DNA from: Sphagnum magellanicum
Taxonomy: Eukaryota; Streptophyta; Sphagnopsida; Sphagnales; Sphagnaceae
Assembly: GCA_021904315.1 (NCBI GenBank)
Contig: CM038910.1
Location: forward strand, 868,001-932,000
Direction of reading: 5' to 3'
DNA length: 64,000 nt
Shown here: positions 22,801-35,014 of the stretch, one piece after another
Numbering within the stretch: the first letter of the stretch is position 1
Layout: every line of letters starts with the position of its first letter
Notes under the pieces: model-generated
The model's input: only the letters and a program-made list of their open reading frames with translations
The model's database searches: none
Told to the model about the DNA's origin: nothing
Program-made: the position numbers and the translations under genes

Positions 22801-25193
22801 TGAATCTTCAACGATGTCCTACAAAATCGAGTCTTTGCCAAGTCTTTAAGGATTTGACAAACAATCACAACTCTTTTAAGTTTATAGGGCAAGCTCCTAA
22901 TAGTCTAAAACAACACTAATATTTTGCAACTAAACACATGTGTTACTTGAATGTACAAGCATCAATCACAACTCAAAATGCATATTGATTATTAGTAATA
23001 GCTAAAAGAACTTGAAGAATTTTTTTTCTTTCAATTGGTAGTTAGCACAATCCACATGTATGAAATTGTTATTGATCCAAGTTTTTGAAAGACACCCTAC
23101 CTTGTTATTCTCCTCAAGTAGGGCTGGTTATGGATATTTACATTTTTTTAATCATCGATTATGAGGTGGGGATAGGTGTTAACTTTCAAAAAATGTTGAA
23201 TAGGAGGGGGAGTCTAGGTTTTTTGAAAAAGTAAAACCCAACAAGCATATATGCATATACCTAGTCTAATACTTGGTTAATAACCAATGCAAAAACAAAT
23301 ACCCAACCCACATTGGTAATGACAACTATAACAACAACAAAAGAGATGAAAAAAAGGAAAAAGGGGGGGGGTGGAGCTTAATTCCATCAGTCTTCGAATG
23401 GTGTTTTTCGAGCCTCTCCCAAACCTTGGAGGTGTAGCAAGATCTAAACATTCGTGAGGCTCAAGGGATTACTACAATATATAAAACTACATGCGATTCA
23501 ATCACAAGAAACAATTGTAGGAGATTCAACTATAAAAGATTTAATTATAAAATATGACTACAAAAGATTTTATTGTAGGAAATGGTTGTAGGAAATTGCA
23601 ATATAGGAGATGGTTGTAAGAGATAAGACTACACGAGATTTGATTGCAAGAGATGGTTGCATGATTTGACCACCAAAATCACAGATTTTAAATAAATTAT
23701 ATTTTCCATTTTGGAATTAATTTCCATTTATCCTTTGGAAATTCATATCTCACCTATATGGAGGTAGAATCATAAATCATGTGCGTTAGTGGGCTTTTGA
23801 AGGGGAATACCACCAATGTGGGAAATTTTAATCCATTTGGAAATTTAAAATTTTGGATTATTTTTTTAATGAATTGTGTGGTTGGATGTGGGATGGGTTA
23901 GCAACCATGTTTTGAGGATTCTTTTCCATTTTTGCCAAGTAAACACCCATTCCCATTTATGATAAATGGTGGAGTGTTGTGCCATCAACAAATGTGAAAC
24001 ATTTGAATTTTTATATTGATTATTGTGTGGGGATCACAAAAATGGATATTTGTGTTGCATAATTTGTGCATATTCACTTATGTTTGTTGGGTTGCATTTG
24101 TTTCCTATTAATATGTTGGTTAAATTATCATTTGATTTCAAAGGGTAATGGGGTTGCTAAAACACGTATGACTACAACCTAGGTTGAACACATGTTCTTA
24201 AGATGACCTATTACTGATGTGTGTTTATTACTCATTGTGAAATTCTAAATGAAAGACCATGTGTTTTATCAAGTGTGCCTTTATCACTACAATGAGCTTG
24301 GGTCTGTGATTGACATTTGGTTTGTTGGATCATGTTGATTAAGTTTTAACTAGATTTAAATTATATTGGGATGTGCGATTGTGGATGGTTTCGATTTTGA
24401 TCAATAGGATGTCCCATTGTTTAGTGTTGTGGTGAGATCGGGTTGATGATTAGTAGACCATTTTTGTCATGTTCACAATGTGCTTAAATGTTGTTGGCCT
24501 TGTGAAATGTTTTTGTGGGTGTAGGTGTCTTAGTCATATAGGTGCAGCATCATTGAATTTATGTTAGGGGAGTTATGGTTTAAGGGGTTGATTTAAAGGG
24601 TAGGTTAAGCTACAAGAAGTTCCATATCCTTTTAATTTTTATATAATCCATTACATGTTCAACAAACTTTGGTTACCAAAGGTTCCAGGCTAGACACCCA
24701 AATTAACATTAAGGATCAACATGAAAGGGGTACAAGATTTAAGAACATGGAACATTGTCACCATCACCAATGGTTTACCAAGTGCCAAGTGTGGTTCAAA
24801 CCACCCACACCACTTTCATCATCATTGAGTGGGGGAATTTTCATATTCAAAAACAAGTTCACCTTAGAGGGTTATCACCACACCATTGTTGTGGGACATG
24901 GACAACATGAATGGGGCCACCAAATCATGTTAATATTCAAGGGTGATTAGCACCGTTGAACTAGATGATTTCATCCAATAATTTGATAATTGATGTGATA
25001 TGCAACATATATGAAATCCTTAATTGTTTACACCCTTCATGGCATGGAAGGGTTTATTTTAGCCTATGGATGATTATCACGAGTTTAGGCGTGCCCATTG
25101 GGAACATGATATTTTATATTTTCATTTTTATATATTATTAAATGTGTATTATTTTATTACTTTCTTATGTATTTTGCATAGAAAAATGTAATT
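19807..25193. other. AT-rich interior of the CACTA element, no gene recognised
   Basis: Only short, scattered reading frames are present, for example 22641-22919 (+), which has no recognised family. Short direct repeats around GATGGTTGTAAGAGAT lie at about 23470-23665. No transposase motifs were found. Confidence 0.6.
23470..23665 (+). repeat. Degenerate short tandem repeat (GATGGTTGTAGGA-like)
   Basis: Variants such as AGATTTGATTGCAAGAGAT, AGATGGTTGTAAGAGAT and GAAATGGTTGTAGGAAAT follow each other through this stretch, about 16-20 bp per unit. No coding potential was seen. Confidence 0.6.
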
Positions 25194-27511
25194 CAGTAGT
25201 AGAAATCATGTCGTTTGCAACCAATCACTATGCAACTAATTGTTGGTTGCAACTATTTCGATCATGTTTCCAACTATAAATTTGGTATTGTATAATTTTT
25301 AGGCCAACAATTATGTGTAACTAACATGCAACTAAATGTGTGTAACATGGACATGTGTCATAAAAATAATGATCTAAACTTATACATACTCAAATTAGTA
25401 TACTTAATATATCTACATAGGCTATATATAATAATATTATGTACCTCTAGTACTAAAGTTAAACCCATGCTAATTAAGGTTAACTTAAATTAACCTAGGT
25501 TAAATTAAATTAGGTTAAACTAACTATGGCTAATTTAGATTAAGCTAAATTAAATTAAATTAAAATAACCGTGGTTAAATTAAGTTGAGCTAAATTAATT
25601 ATGCCTAAACTAAATTAAATTAGGCTAAACTAACCAAAACTAAATTAAGTTAGGGTAAAATAATTATGGTTGAATTAAATTAGGCAAAAATTGACCATGG
25701 TTAAATTAAGCCAAGCTAAATTAATTATGGTTAAATTAAATTAAATTGGTTAAATTCCCCATAACTAGATTAAGTTAAGCTAAAATAATCATGGTTAAAT
25801 TAAATTAGGCAAAAAATGACCATGGCTAAATTAAATTAGGCCAAACTAATTATGGCTAAATTAAGTTAGGCAAAATCATTTATGGCTAAACTAAATTAGG
25901 TTATATTAATTATGATTAAACTAAATCAAACTAAATTAAATTAGGCTAAAACAACTATGATTTAATTAAGTTAGGGCAAACTAATTGTGGCAAAATTAAG
26001 TTAGGTTAAAATATTTATGGTTAAACTAAATTAAATTAAGATAAAATAACTATGGTTAAATTAAATTATGCCAAATGAATTATGGCTAAATTAAGTTAAC
26101 CAAAAATATTCATGGCTAAATTAAATTAAGTTAAAATTAACTATGGCCAAATTAAATTAAATTAAACTAATTATGGCTAAAATAAATTATTAAAGTGCAA
26201 AGAAAAGGAGTAATGAAAAATTAACAAGAAGAAAAATAGGAAAGATAAGCTTTATAAATTACAAAACGTTTTCCTTTTCCTTTTTTTTCTCTTTCAACCC
26301 CTCCTACTTTCAAACTTTTTAATTTTCTTGTTTCTTATTCATTTTAAACGATTTAAAGTGTTATAGGAGCGCCACTTGAAGTTATTCAAATCATTTTTGA
26401 AATCTAATAGCAACATAACAACATAAAAGGAACTTTTTTGGTGTTTAAGAATTGGCTTTTGTAGTTTTCTATGGTTTGTTTTTTTGAATTCTAGACCCCC
26501 TTCATTTTGGGGGGCAATAACTTTCTCATTTGTAATCCATTTTCGATGATTCTTGGTGTGTTCGATGTGCTAAAAGGAAGGCTTCAAGTTTTGTTCGGAT
26601 GTCAGAAGCAATAGAGCCCTCCCTAGGTTGGTATATTCTAATACAATAGTTATATCTAATGAGCACATAAGTTGGTTAATGAGGTTTAAAATGGAATTTT
26701 TTATCCCATATCCTTTAGATTCCAATTCAATTTGGCATAGTATATAAATTAGGGGCAATAACTATGTACTAACCAAATACCAAGTGCCATTGGGGATGAA
26801 TGAAAAAAAAAAAAAAAAAAACTTGACCTTTATAAAATGGCTAAACTTAAAAATAAAATTGGATTATTCTAAACCTACTTACATAGCCTAAGCCTACTTA
26901 CTTTTCAACCTACTTACATACCTAAGTAAACCTAGCTACCTAGTAGGGTTTAATAATTACCTAGCTACCACATGTCAACATCTTATAACCTTAAATTATA
27001 CGACTTAGATTTTATTAATTAATATTTTAAAATAAAAAGGCGGGCCTTAATTGCCATATGTCACCATATAATTGGTGTTTAAAATTGAACACATGTCAAA
27101 TGGTCAATGAATGTTCCATGGTGTGACACATGTCATCATCTTAGTGGAAGAGACTTTAATAATTGAGATTAATCCAATGAATTTTTAATTTAAAAAACAC
27201 ACAAATAATTAAAAAGTGACATGTGTCCAACTGCAAGTTGTTCAATTTTTAAACATGTGTCATACTTTGATTAGTTATGTTGTAGTTATAAAGAGAGTTG
27301 CACATAAGGTTCAACTACATTTGGATTAATATGTATGGATGGACATGTATATTAACATTGTATAAACATGTTGCATATGTAGTGTTGCATGCAATTAAAT
27401 GTCACGTGCAACTTGTTTTAGGCAACTACACAAATTTATAGTTGCATATGTCTCATGCAACTGAATTTTAATTGCAAACGACAGTTGCAAAACCCAAAAT
27501 TTGTAATAATG
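25194..27511. mobile_element. Nested TIR element, 2.3 kb, inside the CACTA element
   Basis: The left end starts CAGTAGTAGAAATC. The reverse-complemented right end starts CATTATTACAAATT. Both ends then share TGTCGTTTGCAA followed by repeated TGCAACTA motifs in subterminal positions. ATT flanks both sides (25191-25193, 27512-27514), consistent with a 3-bp target duplication. The layout mimics a degenerate CACTA/MITE-type element. It contains the minisatellite at 25462-26190 and no transposase. Confidence 0.6.
25462..26190 (+). repeat. AT-rich minisatellite of TTAAATTAAATTAGGCTAAA units
   Basis: About 730 bp are made of variants of TTAAATTAAGTTAGG, CTAAACTAATTATGG and CTAAA. The period is roughly 35-40 bp and units diverge by substitutions and small indels. 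The GC content is very low and there is no ORF. Confidence 0.85.
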
Positions 27512-29630
27512 ATTCAATATTAACCAATTTGGTTATGATTTTTTATTTTCAAAAAAATTATACAATTTTTATATGTATGTTTTCTTAAATATCATAATCA
27601 TTCTTGGAAAATTAGTTCAATTATATTTTGCTTCTAAAGTTTGATGGTTTTATTCTTTACAACATTTTTTTTTTATTACAATGAAAAGATGTAAAACAAA
27701 AATGATAATTCAAACTTGTTTTACCTCTAGTTTTAAAAAAATTATAATTCAAATTCAATAACTAATAAAAAATAACCAATATCTAACAAATAACAAAAAT
27801 AATTAAATTATAAGCAAATCAAATTAATAAGCTAAAAAAATATGATTAACACCTATTAGGTTCAAATTTTTAAATGGCACATGTATTGGTCACCCAACTA
27901 TGTGTTTATTACTAGAGTGCCTATGGTCCCCAAACCTACTTCCACTTTAAGTGCAATTATAAAATCTTTAATAATAGTGTGACAAGTGGAATGGCAGTTC
28001 CACTGGAAGTGGTGCTATTGATCCTTCCATTAGTATGCAAGGTCCTTTGCCCACATTCGAATGTGGAATTCTTTCGAGAATTACAATAGAATTATCAAGG
28101 TTTTAAACCAAAAATTTGAAGAGTTTACAAGAATTTCAACATAAGCCCCCATGAGAACTTATAAAAAACCTATGCATAAATGCATAGATTGATCATGGTG
28201 ACACAAGGCATGACAAAAGCCCAAGCAATCCAATTTTGGTATGGGATCCTAGACAAGGAATTTAGGCATCAAGTGAGGGATGCCATGTTACTTCTACCCA
28301 CACAACCCACTTTGGCAAGTGTGTTCCAATATTGGAATTCATAGAAATGAACATTATGGATCTATGAATGGTTACATTTCGTAAGAAGGAAAACCCATTG
28401 AATGCATCCACACTCTCAATTCAACCACCTTATGGCTAGCCAAATACATTGCATTTAAAGTTCCATTATGTTGGTTAGATTTTTAGGCCTTCCACATGGG
28501 GTTTAACTATTGGAGGGTAACATCCACGATCAAGATGTACTCCCATATGGAGAGTGGGCAATGTTAAGAAATGCCATTCATTTAACTTCTTGCATTGGAT
28601 CTTAACCCACAATGGGGTGCATTAACCAAGCTACAAGCATTGGCCAATTATTTTATCAAGTTTGGCACATTTTACTATCACCAAGCTCTAAGACAGTTGT
28701 GGATGTTAGTAATGGGTTGTTAGGGTTAAGCTCATCAAACACCAAGGTTATTCTATTGGATATTTCCAAAGATGGTAAATTTATGGTTCAACCATAATGT
28801 TATAATCAAGGATCCAAGTATGGCGATACAACTATGTGGAGTGGAATCCATAGGTTAGACATGCTTCCAAATGTCATGTTAAGATGTTGTAGCAATGTCC
28901 CATTTTGTTGCCAACATTAGTTATTCAAGGTTATTGACAATTTTTGCCAGACAACATCACATTGTTGGAGGTGCAAAATTTGGATATGATTGGGATAGTA
29001 GATTTGGTCATTTTAAGATGGTCGTGTTCCTCCTATGTAGTTGCAAGACAAATGCTGGGCAAATTGAGTCTGTAGTCTGTGAGACTAGTACTTCCTACAA
29101 TTTTTCAAGTCAGCCCCACCTATACTTGTTGGAAATTGCCTGTGCTTTTCTTGAACCACCTGATGTGAGGGTGGAACAGGTATAATTCTGAGGTGTATGG
29201 GTTGATGCAGGGTTCTCAAACTCTCCGGTGTTCTCTGAAGTGTCCATTGAAATGCATTGAGAGCATTGTGCTGCTCTGGACAGAGCACTGAAAGCAGAGC
29301 CTGCACAAAGATGAACACAAACAGCTTATCAAAGATGTTTCCACTAGACTTGTGAGTGTAGAGCATTGGACAAACATATGAAATTGCAGCTGAAGATATG
29401 AGACATCTTCACAGTCAGAGACAAGTACCCAGTCAGACACCTGTGCAGAAAACAAGAATTCAAAAAGCTACAGCACAAAGAAGGAAAGTCTTTTCCTGCT
29501 TTATCAGACCAAGCACACACACAAATCTCACATGGAAAAGATACAAACCAAGCCAAGGTTGAAAGAATCAGGAAAGAGAGTAGCCTAGACCTCAACAATG
29601 GAGCATAAGCATAGATAAAGTTGGGCTTAC
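27512..29630. other. CACTA interior between nested element and NSF fragment
   Basis: No gene was recognised. A plus-strand open stretch at 28612-28797 and another at 28895-29185 have no family assignment. Expected NSF exons after the D2 Walker A exon were looked for on the minus strand and are absent. Confidence 0.5.
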
Positions 29631-32600
29631 AATTTTAATGAATGGAAAACCACTTTCAATTCCAATAGTTGCTGCCAATGCTGTCTTACCACTGCAGGCA
29701 AGTAAAAAACATGTGACAATATACATGTTACTTCTTATGCTAAAACTGAAAATCATTGCCACTTACTCTGATTGCATGAAGCAAGTCAAACAAGCAGAAA
29801 TGCCTCTTCACATATGGATATTTGCAACTTGCTCATTATGAAAGATGAAGGAAGGAGAAAACACATTTGAAGCATGACTCTGTCCTTGATGCTTTAAGCA
29901 TTTTCTGAGCAAAAGCACCAGCACAGAACTCATAGCAACTGCCTTTAGCATGGAACTCTTGTAGCCTCTCACAATGCATCGAGAGGACTGCACCCAAGAT
30001 AAGATATGTACCTGCCACCAGGTCCTTCAAGGAGGCAAGTGAGCAGAGGTGTTCTCTCACTTTGAATGATACTTGCTCCACAAAAGTCATGATTGTTCTT
30101 TGAATATGTGCATGTCTCTCTCCATAATCCAGCATCCCATTCAATTTGTAATGACCAAACTGAATGAGTAATCCTGCTAAGGTACAGTGCTGCAGTGTTT
30201 ACATGACATCCCCCCAAGACAAATGAGAGTGCCATAAGCAATAAAATCTTTACTGGCTGTTAGACACAAAACCAATCTGAAAGCAATTTGTTTGAAAACA
30301 GTTAGGAAAGATGAACCTGCACATCTCGAGAGTGTTGATGGCTGCACCAAATGCAGGTTTCATCTCATTGAGAGTTGACATGAAATCATCCATGGTCACT
30401 TTGATGTTGTCCTCAACTATTTCCCTTGAAAGGTCTGCAGCACTCACTTGCCTGAAGCAATCACAAAACAAGAACTGGGCTTAGCAGAACAGAAAGCAAC
30501 CATGAATTCAAGAGTGTCTGCAACTCTTGATTACTTGCTTCTTTACATTGTCAGACTTAGTGTATAATCCAGGCAACCAACTAGCTTAACACATGAGAGG
30601 TGTGGTAAAGGTGGCATGGACTGGTCTGCTTTTAATTTCAGTTGATTGGGTTGTTGCTGGTACTGCTAACCTAGAGCAAGATAGGCTTGGGAACGCATTC
30701 TTGATTTTGCCAAAATCTAAATTTCCCAAAATAGAAAAGGATGTCACTTGAAAGTTACAAAACCTGTTGAGAGCAAAAGATGTTGCGCTTTTAACCAGCC
30801 CTTCCAACTTTGCTCCACTGAAATTCTTTGTTTTTAATGCTGCACATTTGATGCATCCAATTGACCAACTTTGGTAATACCCATTGTTGGGCAAATCTAG
30901 GCTTAAAACTTGGTTTGATATTAGTCTTGGTATTAAACAACTGATCAAACTTGTGCGACTTGAGGCAATACCAACCTCATATCAATACTTGCTTGGTAGG
31001 AACTTGAGGTCATATCAATATAATGCTAAGGTTATAGATGTCTCAATACCATATAATATATATGTACCACATACCAGCCAAACATTAGTCTTGGAGCCTG
31101 ATACCAGGAGCAGGTTGATATGAAAGTTTAAAACGAAGGTCGAATACTAGTACCAAGTTTGTATGAAAAAATCTAAAAGGTTTGAAACTAATATGAGTTG
31201 GTATTGGTATGTTTAAAAGTTGATACCTGTTCAACAATGGTAATAACCTTGTGGGTAAGAAAATTGTTTTCACATCTACTTGAAGGAAAATTCGGTTTCT
31301 AAACAACAACTGCACAAGTATAGAGGCCTCTGAAGAAAGCATTGTTCCCATCATCTTGTCATTCCCATGACATTTAGCATCATCCTTGGCATTGTCTTGA
31401 CATTTTTTCCACCTTTGATTCAACCTAGTAAGGATGTCCTTGAACCAAAATGTCCCATCCCAATCCACATTTTTAATATGCACACTTTAATTTAAGATGT
31501 TCAACAAGGTTTCTTGAAAATTGGGTTATCATGCTCTAGTATAATTTGGACATATTGTCCTTTTAATTGGCCCAATTATTTCAAGTTGGAGGTAAAAACA
31601 TCAAACATAATCCATATTTGTTGTGTTGAGCAAATCTCATCCCCTATAATAACTATACCATATTTGGTTCCCATGTGGTTTTGGTCAAGGGCGCCTTAGG
31701 TTGGGATGACGAACTATCCCCATTGCCTTGAGGTTAAAAGCATAACTTGTGGTTATTATGCATAACACTTGGGGCTACCACAATGTCTTGGTGCCCCACA
31801 TCACCAACCTCTTTCCAAACACCCATAAACCCCTCTTGGTGGTCTTAATCCCACATATCTTAAAGATGTGTAATTCATGTTGTAACATCACCTCCCCCTT
31901 GCAATGATATCACTATCCTAACTAGTGGTGTAACAAGTGGAAATGTAAGGTGGGTATGTGGGAAAGATTGGGCCAAATGTGCTTGTTCAGCCAAGGTTAA
32001 ATTAAAATATCATGTGAGGCAATTAAGGTTCATAACTTGCCCCAAAATCCACAAGTATGAATTCTTTTAGGAATGTTGAACATGGTTGGTGCTAATGTGA
32101 AAGGCAATGGCCCATTTTCGTTCATTCACATTAGGGTCCTCCATTTAAAGATAATGGAGTCCCAAATCATCATGGGACCTCCATCCCTAAAAACATGAAA
32201 ACATGAAAAACTCAAGATTGTTAGTAGGGTTGTTCATGGAAAGCCAACCTTATTAACCACCACACAAGGCGGCCATGGCTAGTCATCATGATGAACCACA
32301 TGTCAATGGTAGATTCAATAAGTCATCCACCAAACATGTGGGTCATTTAAGGATGAACAAATATGCTTGCTGGATCACCTTTAATGGTGTTATGTTAATG
32401 CATAACCATTGGAATTGATGGGCGTGTGAACCAACTACAATAACATCCATTTACACGGATCAAGAACTAGCTTCAATTTGGTTTAATAATTCCTTAACAG
32501 TGTGCTAGATGAAACAAACCACCTGTAGTCAATGAAACAAATGCATTGAAATTTCAACCCACACAAAATTGCCAGATTGACCAACAGAGGAGTCTACCAA

Positions 32601-32992
32601 GTTCTTTCAAGTCAACATCAGCACTAAGAAATGAGTTCTCTTTCATCTTGTTAGAATGGCTGCTCAGGATCTGGAACCGCCCTTTCTCATCTGGCAGTCT
32701 AATCTCAATTTGCATTTCCATACGACCTGGCCTGCAACAAAATATAGGGTCAAACCAAAACCCAATGTTGCTCTACAAAGCAATAACATCTTTGAATTCA
32801 TGTGGATGCCCATCCCTGTTCCATTCAACATACAGCTATCCTGTTGCACAACAGTAATGCTGTAGAGTCTCTATCCATGAGAAATGAAAACTCAAATAAG
32901 CATACTTACCGTAACAGAGCCTCATCAAGGAGGTCCTTTCTGTTTGTCATTCCAATGAGCAAAATGTTGTTGAGGGTTTCAACACCATCAAT
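29631..32992 (-). pseudogene. NSF: Captured NSF (vesicle-fusing ATPase) fragment, D1 end to D2 Walker A
   Basis: Exons in transcription order: 32992-32910 ([20 protein letters not shown]), 32731-32598 ([19 protein letters not shown]), 30839-30764 (KTKNFSGAKLEGLVKSA), 30472-30317 (LSREIVEDNIKVTMDDF), about 30145-30012 (MLDYGERHAHIQRTIM, then LLTCLLEGPGG), 29691-29631 (SGKTALAATIGIESGFPF). NSF disassembles SNARE complexes, but this copy cannot. The N domain, the D1 Walker A/B and everything after the D2 Walker A are missing. The acceptor before 30145 reads AA instead of AG, and a 1-nt frameshift lies near 30065. The 1.75-kb intron at 30763-32598 may hold further insertions. Introns are retained, so the source was genomic DNA. 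Confidence 0.88.
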
Positions 32993-33311
32993 CTGTCCAA
33001 CAATTCCAAGATTTGAACACTCTGCCTTAAAATTAGCAAGTTTGAGCTCAGGATTAAGAAGACCTGAACAACCAGCACTTGAAGATTTCTAACTGACCTA
33101 GGGGTATGTCCAATGACAAATGTTGAATGCCTATCAATGTAGGTAGAGCTGCCACAAGTAAACACATCAACCTGTTTGGGGTTGTCACACACACACACTT
33201 AAATCTCAGCTTTGTACTGAAACACCAATTCACAAAAACTCTGTTGATTTTGTCCATCCTATCTTAGATTCACATAGAGCTTGAGCAAAGGTTTTAGGGA
33301 ATAGAACTTAC

Positions 33312-33420
33312 AAGCATGAACACGACCGTACAACATCCTCTCCCCCTTCCACCATTCTAGAGGCTTTGACTTTGATTCGTGTACTAACGCGCTTCCCACC
33401 CTACCATCTTGTCTCTGCCT
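33312..33420 (-). pseudogene. Captured exon encoding a CENP-C motif (frameshifted)
   Basis: One frame reads GGKRVSTRIK and, after a 1-nt shift near 33371, the next reads SKPLEWWKGERMLYGRVH followed by a GTAAG donor. Joined in alignment terms these follow the conserved CENP-C signature (RRSTRIK, then SRPLEYWKGERFLYGR in plants). That motif contacts the centromeric nucleosome. The shift falls inside the motif, so this copy is non-functional. Identification rests on this one motif. The next CENP-C exon was not found. Confidence 0.65.
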
Positions 33421-33539
33421 CTGCACACTTCAATCAAACTGTAAGGGGGCTCCAGTTTCCCAAACCGAAACATGCACACTATCATGATTGTCAGTGGTAC
33501 ATGGTGATTGCACAAAGGATTCACTCTTGTATACCTGTA

Positions 33540-34400
33540 TAAATTTGGAAAAGAATATGAGAGAATGTGAATTTTACCCAAAGGATTGATGTACTGTTTT
33601 TTTCTGTCATATGGTCTTCTCTGCTGTTTTTGTTGTTTTATAGGAGTGACTCCACTGTTACTGGGAGCTGATTCCAACACAATATCTCCACACAAGTTTG
33701 GGTCTACCTGCATAACCAAGAGGTGAGTACAAACACAATGCTTGTTAGAAAGATGAGTCACAAAATGATCTCTTGCTTCCAACACATTTGATAACTTTGG
33801 TAGGTTTTTTAAGATTAAGAGGCAAATGCTACCTGATCATGTCCTTGGCTGCTATGCTAAGCTTCTCCATGCTTCTCAATGGGCATATCAACAGTAGCAA
33901 CATCCTTCTCATTTTCAACTGTTCAGCACCCAGTTATCAGAAATTCCATTGCAACTTTCTACAGCATGGGATCTTAATATAATAAACAATGTCAAACTAA
34001 GAGTGCAAAATCTAAGTCGTTACAAAACCCAACAGAAAAGCAAGCTTGACGAACAGTTTGAGAAGAGTGAGAAAAGACAAGATACCTTCAAGGACAGCCG
34101 GGATCTGGATTGACAGATGGGTCTCCTTGTCAGAAGGCTGTGACTGTAAAACCAAGACACGATAGAAATTAGCACAACTAGAAGCAAGAATCTTGATATC
34201 CATGATTTGGAATTGGAAAGAGGAAAGGGCATCCTCTTGAAAGTCCACATATTTCTCATCTGCAACCCAATCATCAGGAGTCAATACCTGTACACTTGTT
34301 TTCAGCATGTTCGGTTCACAAGGAGTCACATTCGATGGTTGCTCAGATGATAGAACAGAAGAAACCTGGGCCCTGCCACCTGCACTTCCATAAAAGTGTC
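33540..34400 (-). pseudogene. Putative captured exons of unassigned origin
   Basis: Three exon-like minus-strand blocks with plausible splice sites are seen. About 33715-33570 contains DPNLCGDIVLESAPSNSGV. About 34140-34085 (SQPSDKETHLSIQIPAVLEG) lies between CAG and GTATC. About 34380-34190 contains VSSVLSSEQPSNVTP and DDWVADEKYVDFQEDALSSF. They may be fast-evolving upstream exons of the same CENP-C copy, or a fourth donor gene. No family was recognised. Confidence 0.35.
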
Positions 34401-35014
34401 AGGTTAATCCAAGCCCAATTTGATGGAAGGGGGGCTAGTGCAAGCAAAAATGAGTCCCATCCAGAAATTATCCTAGCTTATTTTTGTTACAGTTGGGTAC
34501 AATTTGTAAATCATCAAACAAAGTGGGACCACCTCTGCAAGTAGATTCCTTTCTACCCTCACATGTTCAACCTACCCCATACCATTTCAACCACCCCATT
34601 TAGGCTGCTGGCAGAAAATCATAACATGGACAGAAGTACAGAGGGCATCTGCATGGTACCATACAACAGAGATACACAACAGGGAGAAAGCATGGATTTA
34701 GTCAGACATTACCTGCCCTCTTGACAACATCTCAGACTTTTTCAACTTTTTCATCACATACACGTCCCCAGTTGCTTTCGCTCTACAAAGTCTTACCTAC
34801 ATTGCCAATTTTACCAGTCAGCTACTATAACAGTTGCAAGAAAAAAACAAACGGCCACAGATATACCGCCCATAAATCTATTTGTAGGTTTCTTCCAATT
34901 TGAAGCATCCCCAAATCAGTCCACTACCAGAAATCACTCAAACCCTAATTGAACACTGTAATTACAATGAAGCTCAAACTTGGTGTAAAAAGTTGGATAT
35001 TATCACATTCATAC

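Noticed and set aside
22641..22919. CACTA transposase exon
   Set aside because: No recognisable TNPD/TNPA motif; an isolated open stretch in AT-rich DNA.
29631..32992. A functional NSF gene
   Set aside because: Both ends of the protein are absent, one acceptor is AA, and there is a frameshift in D2; it lies inside a transposon.
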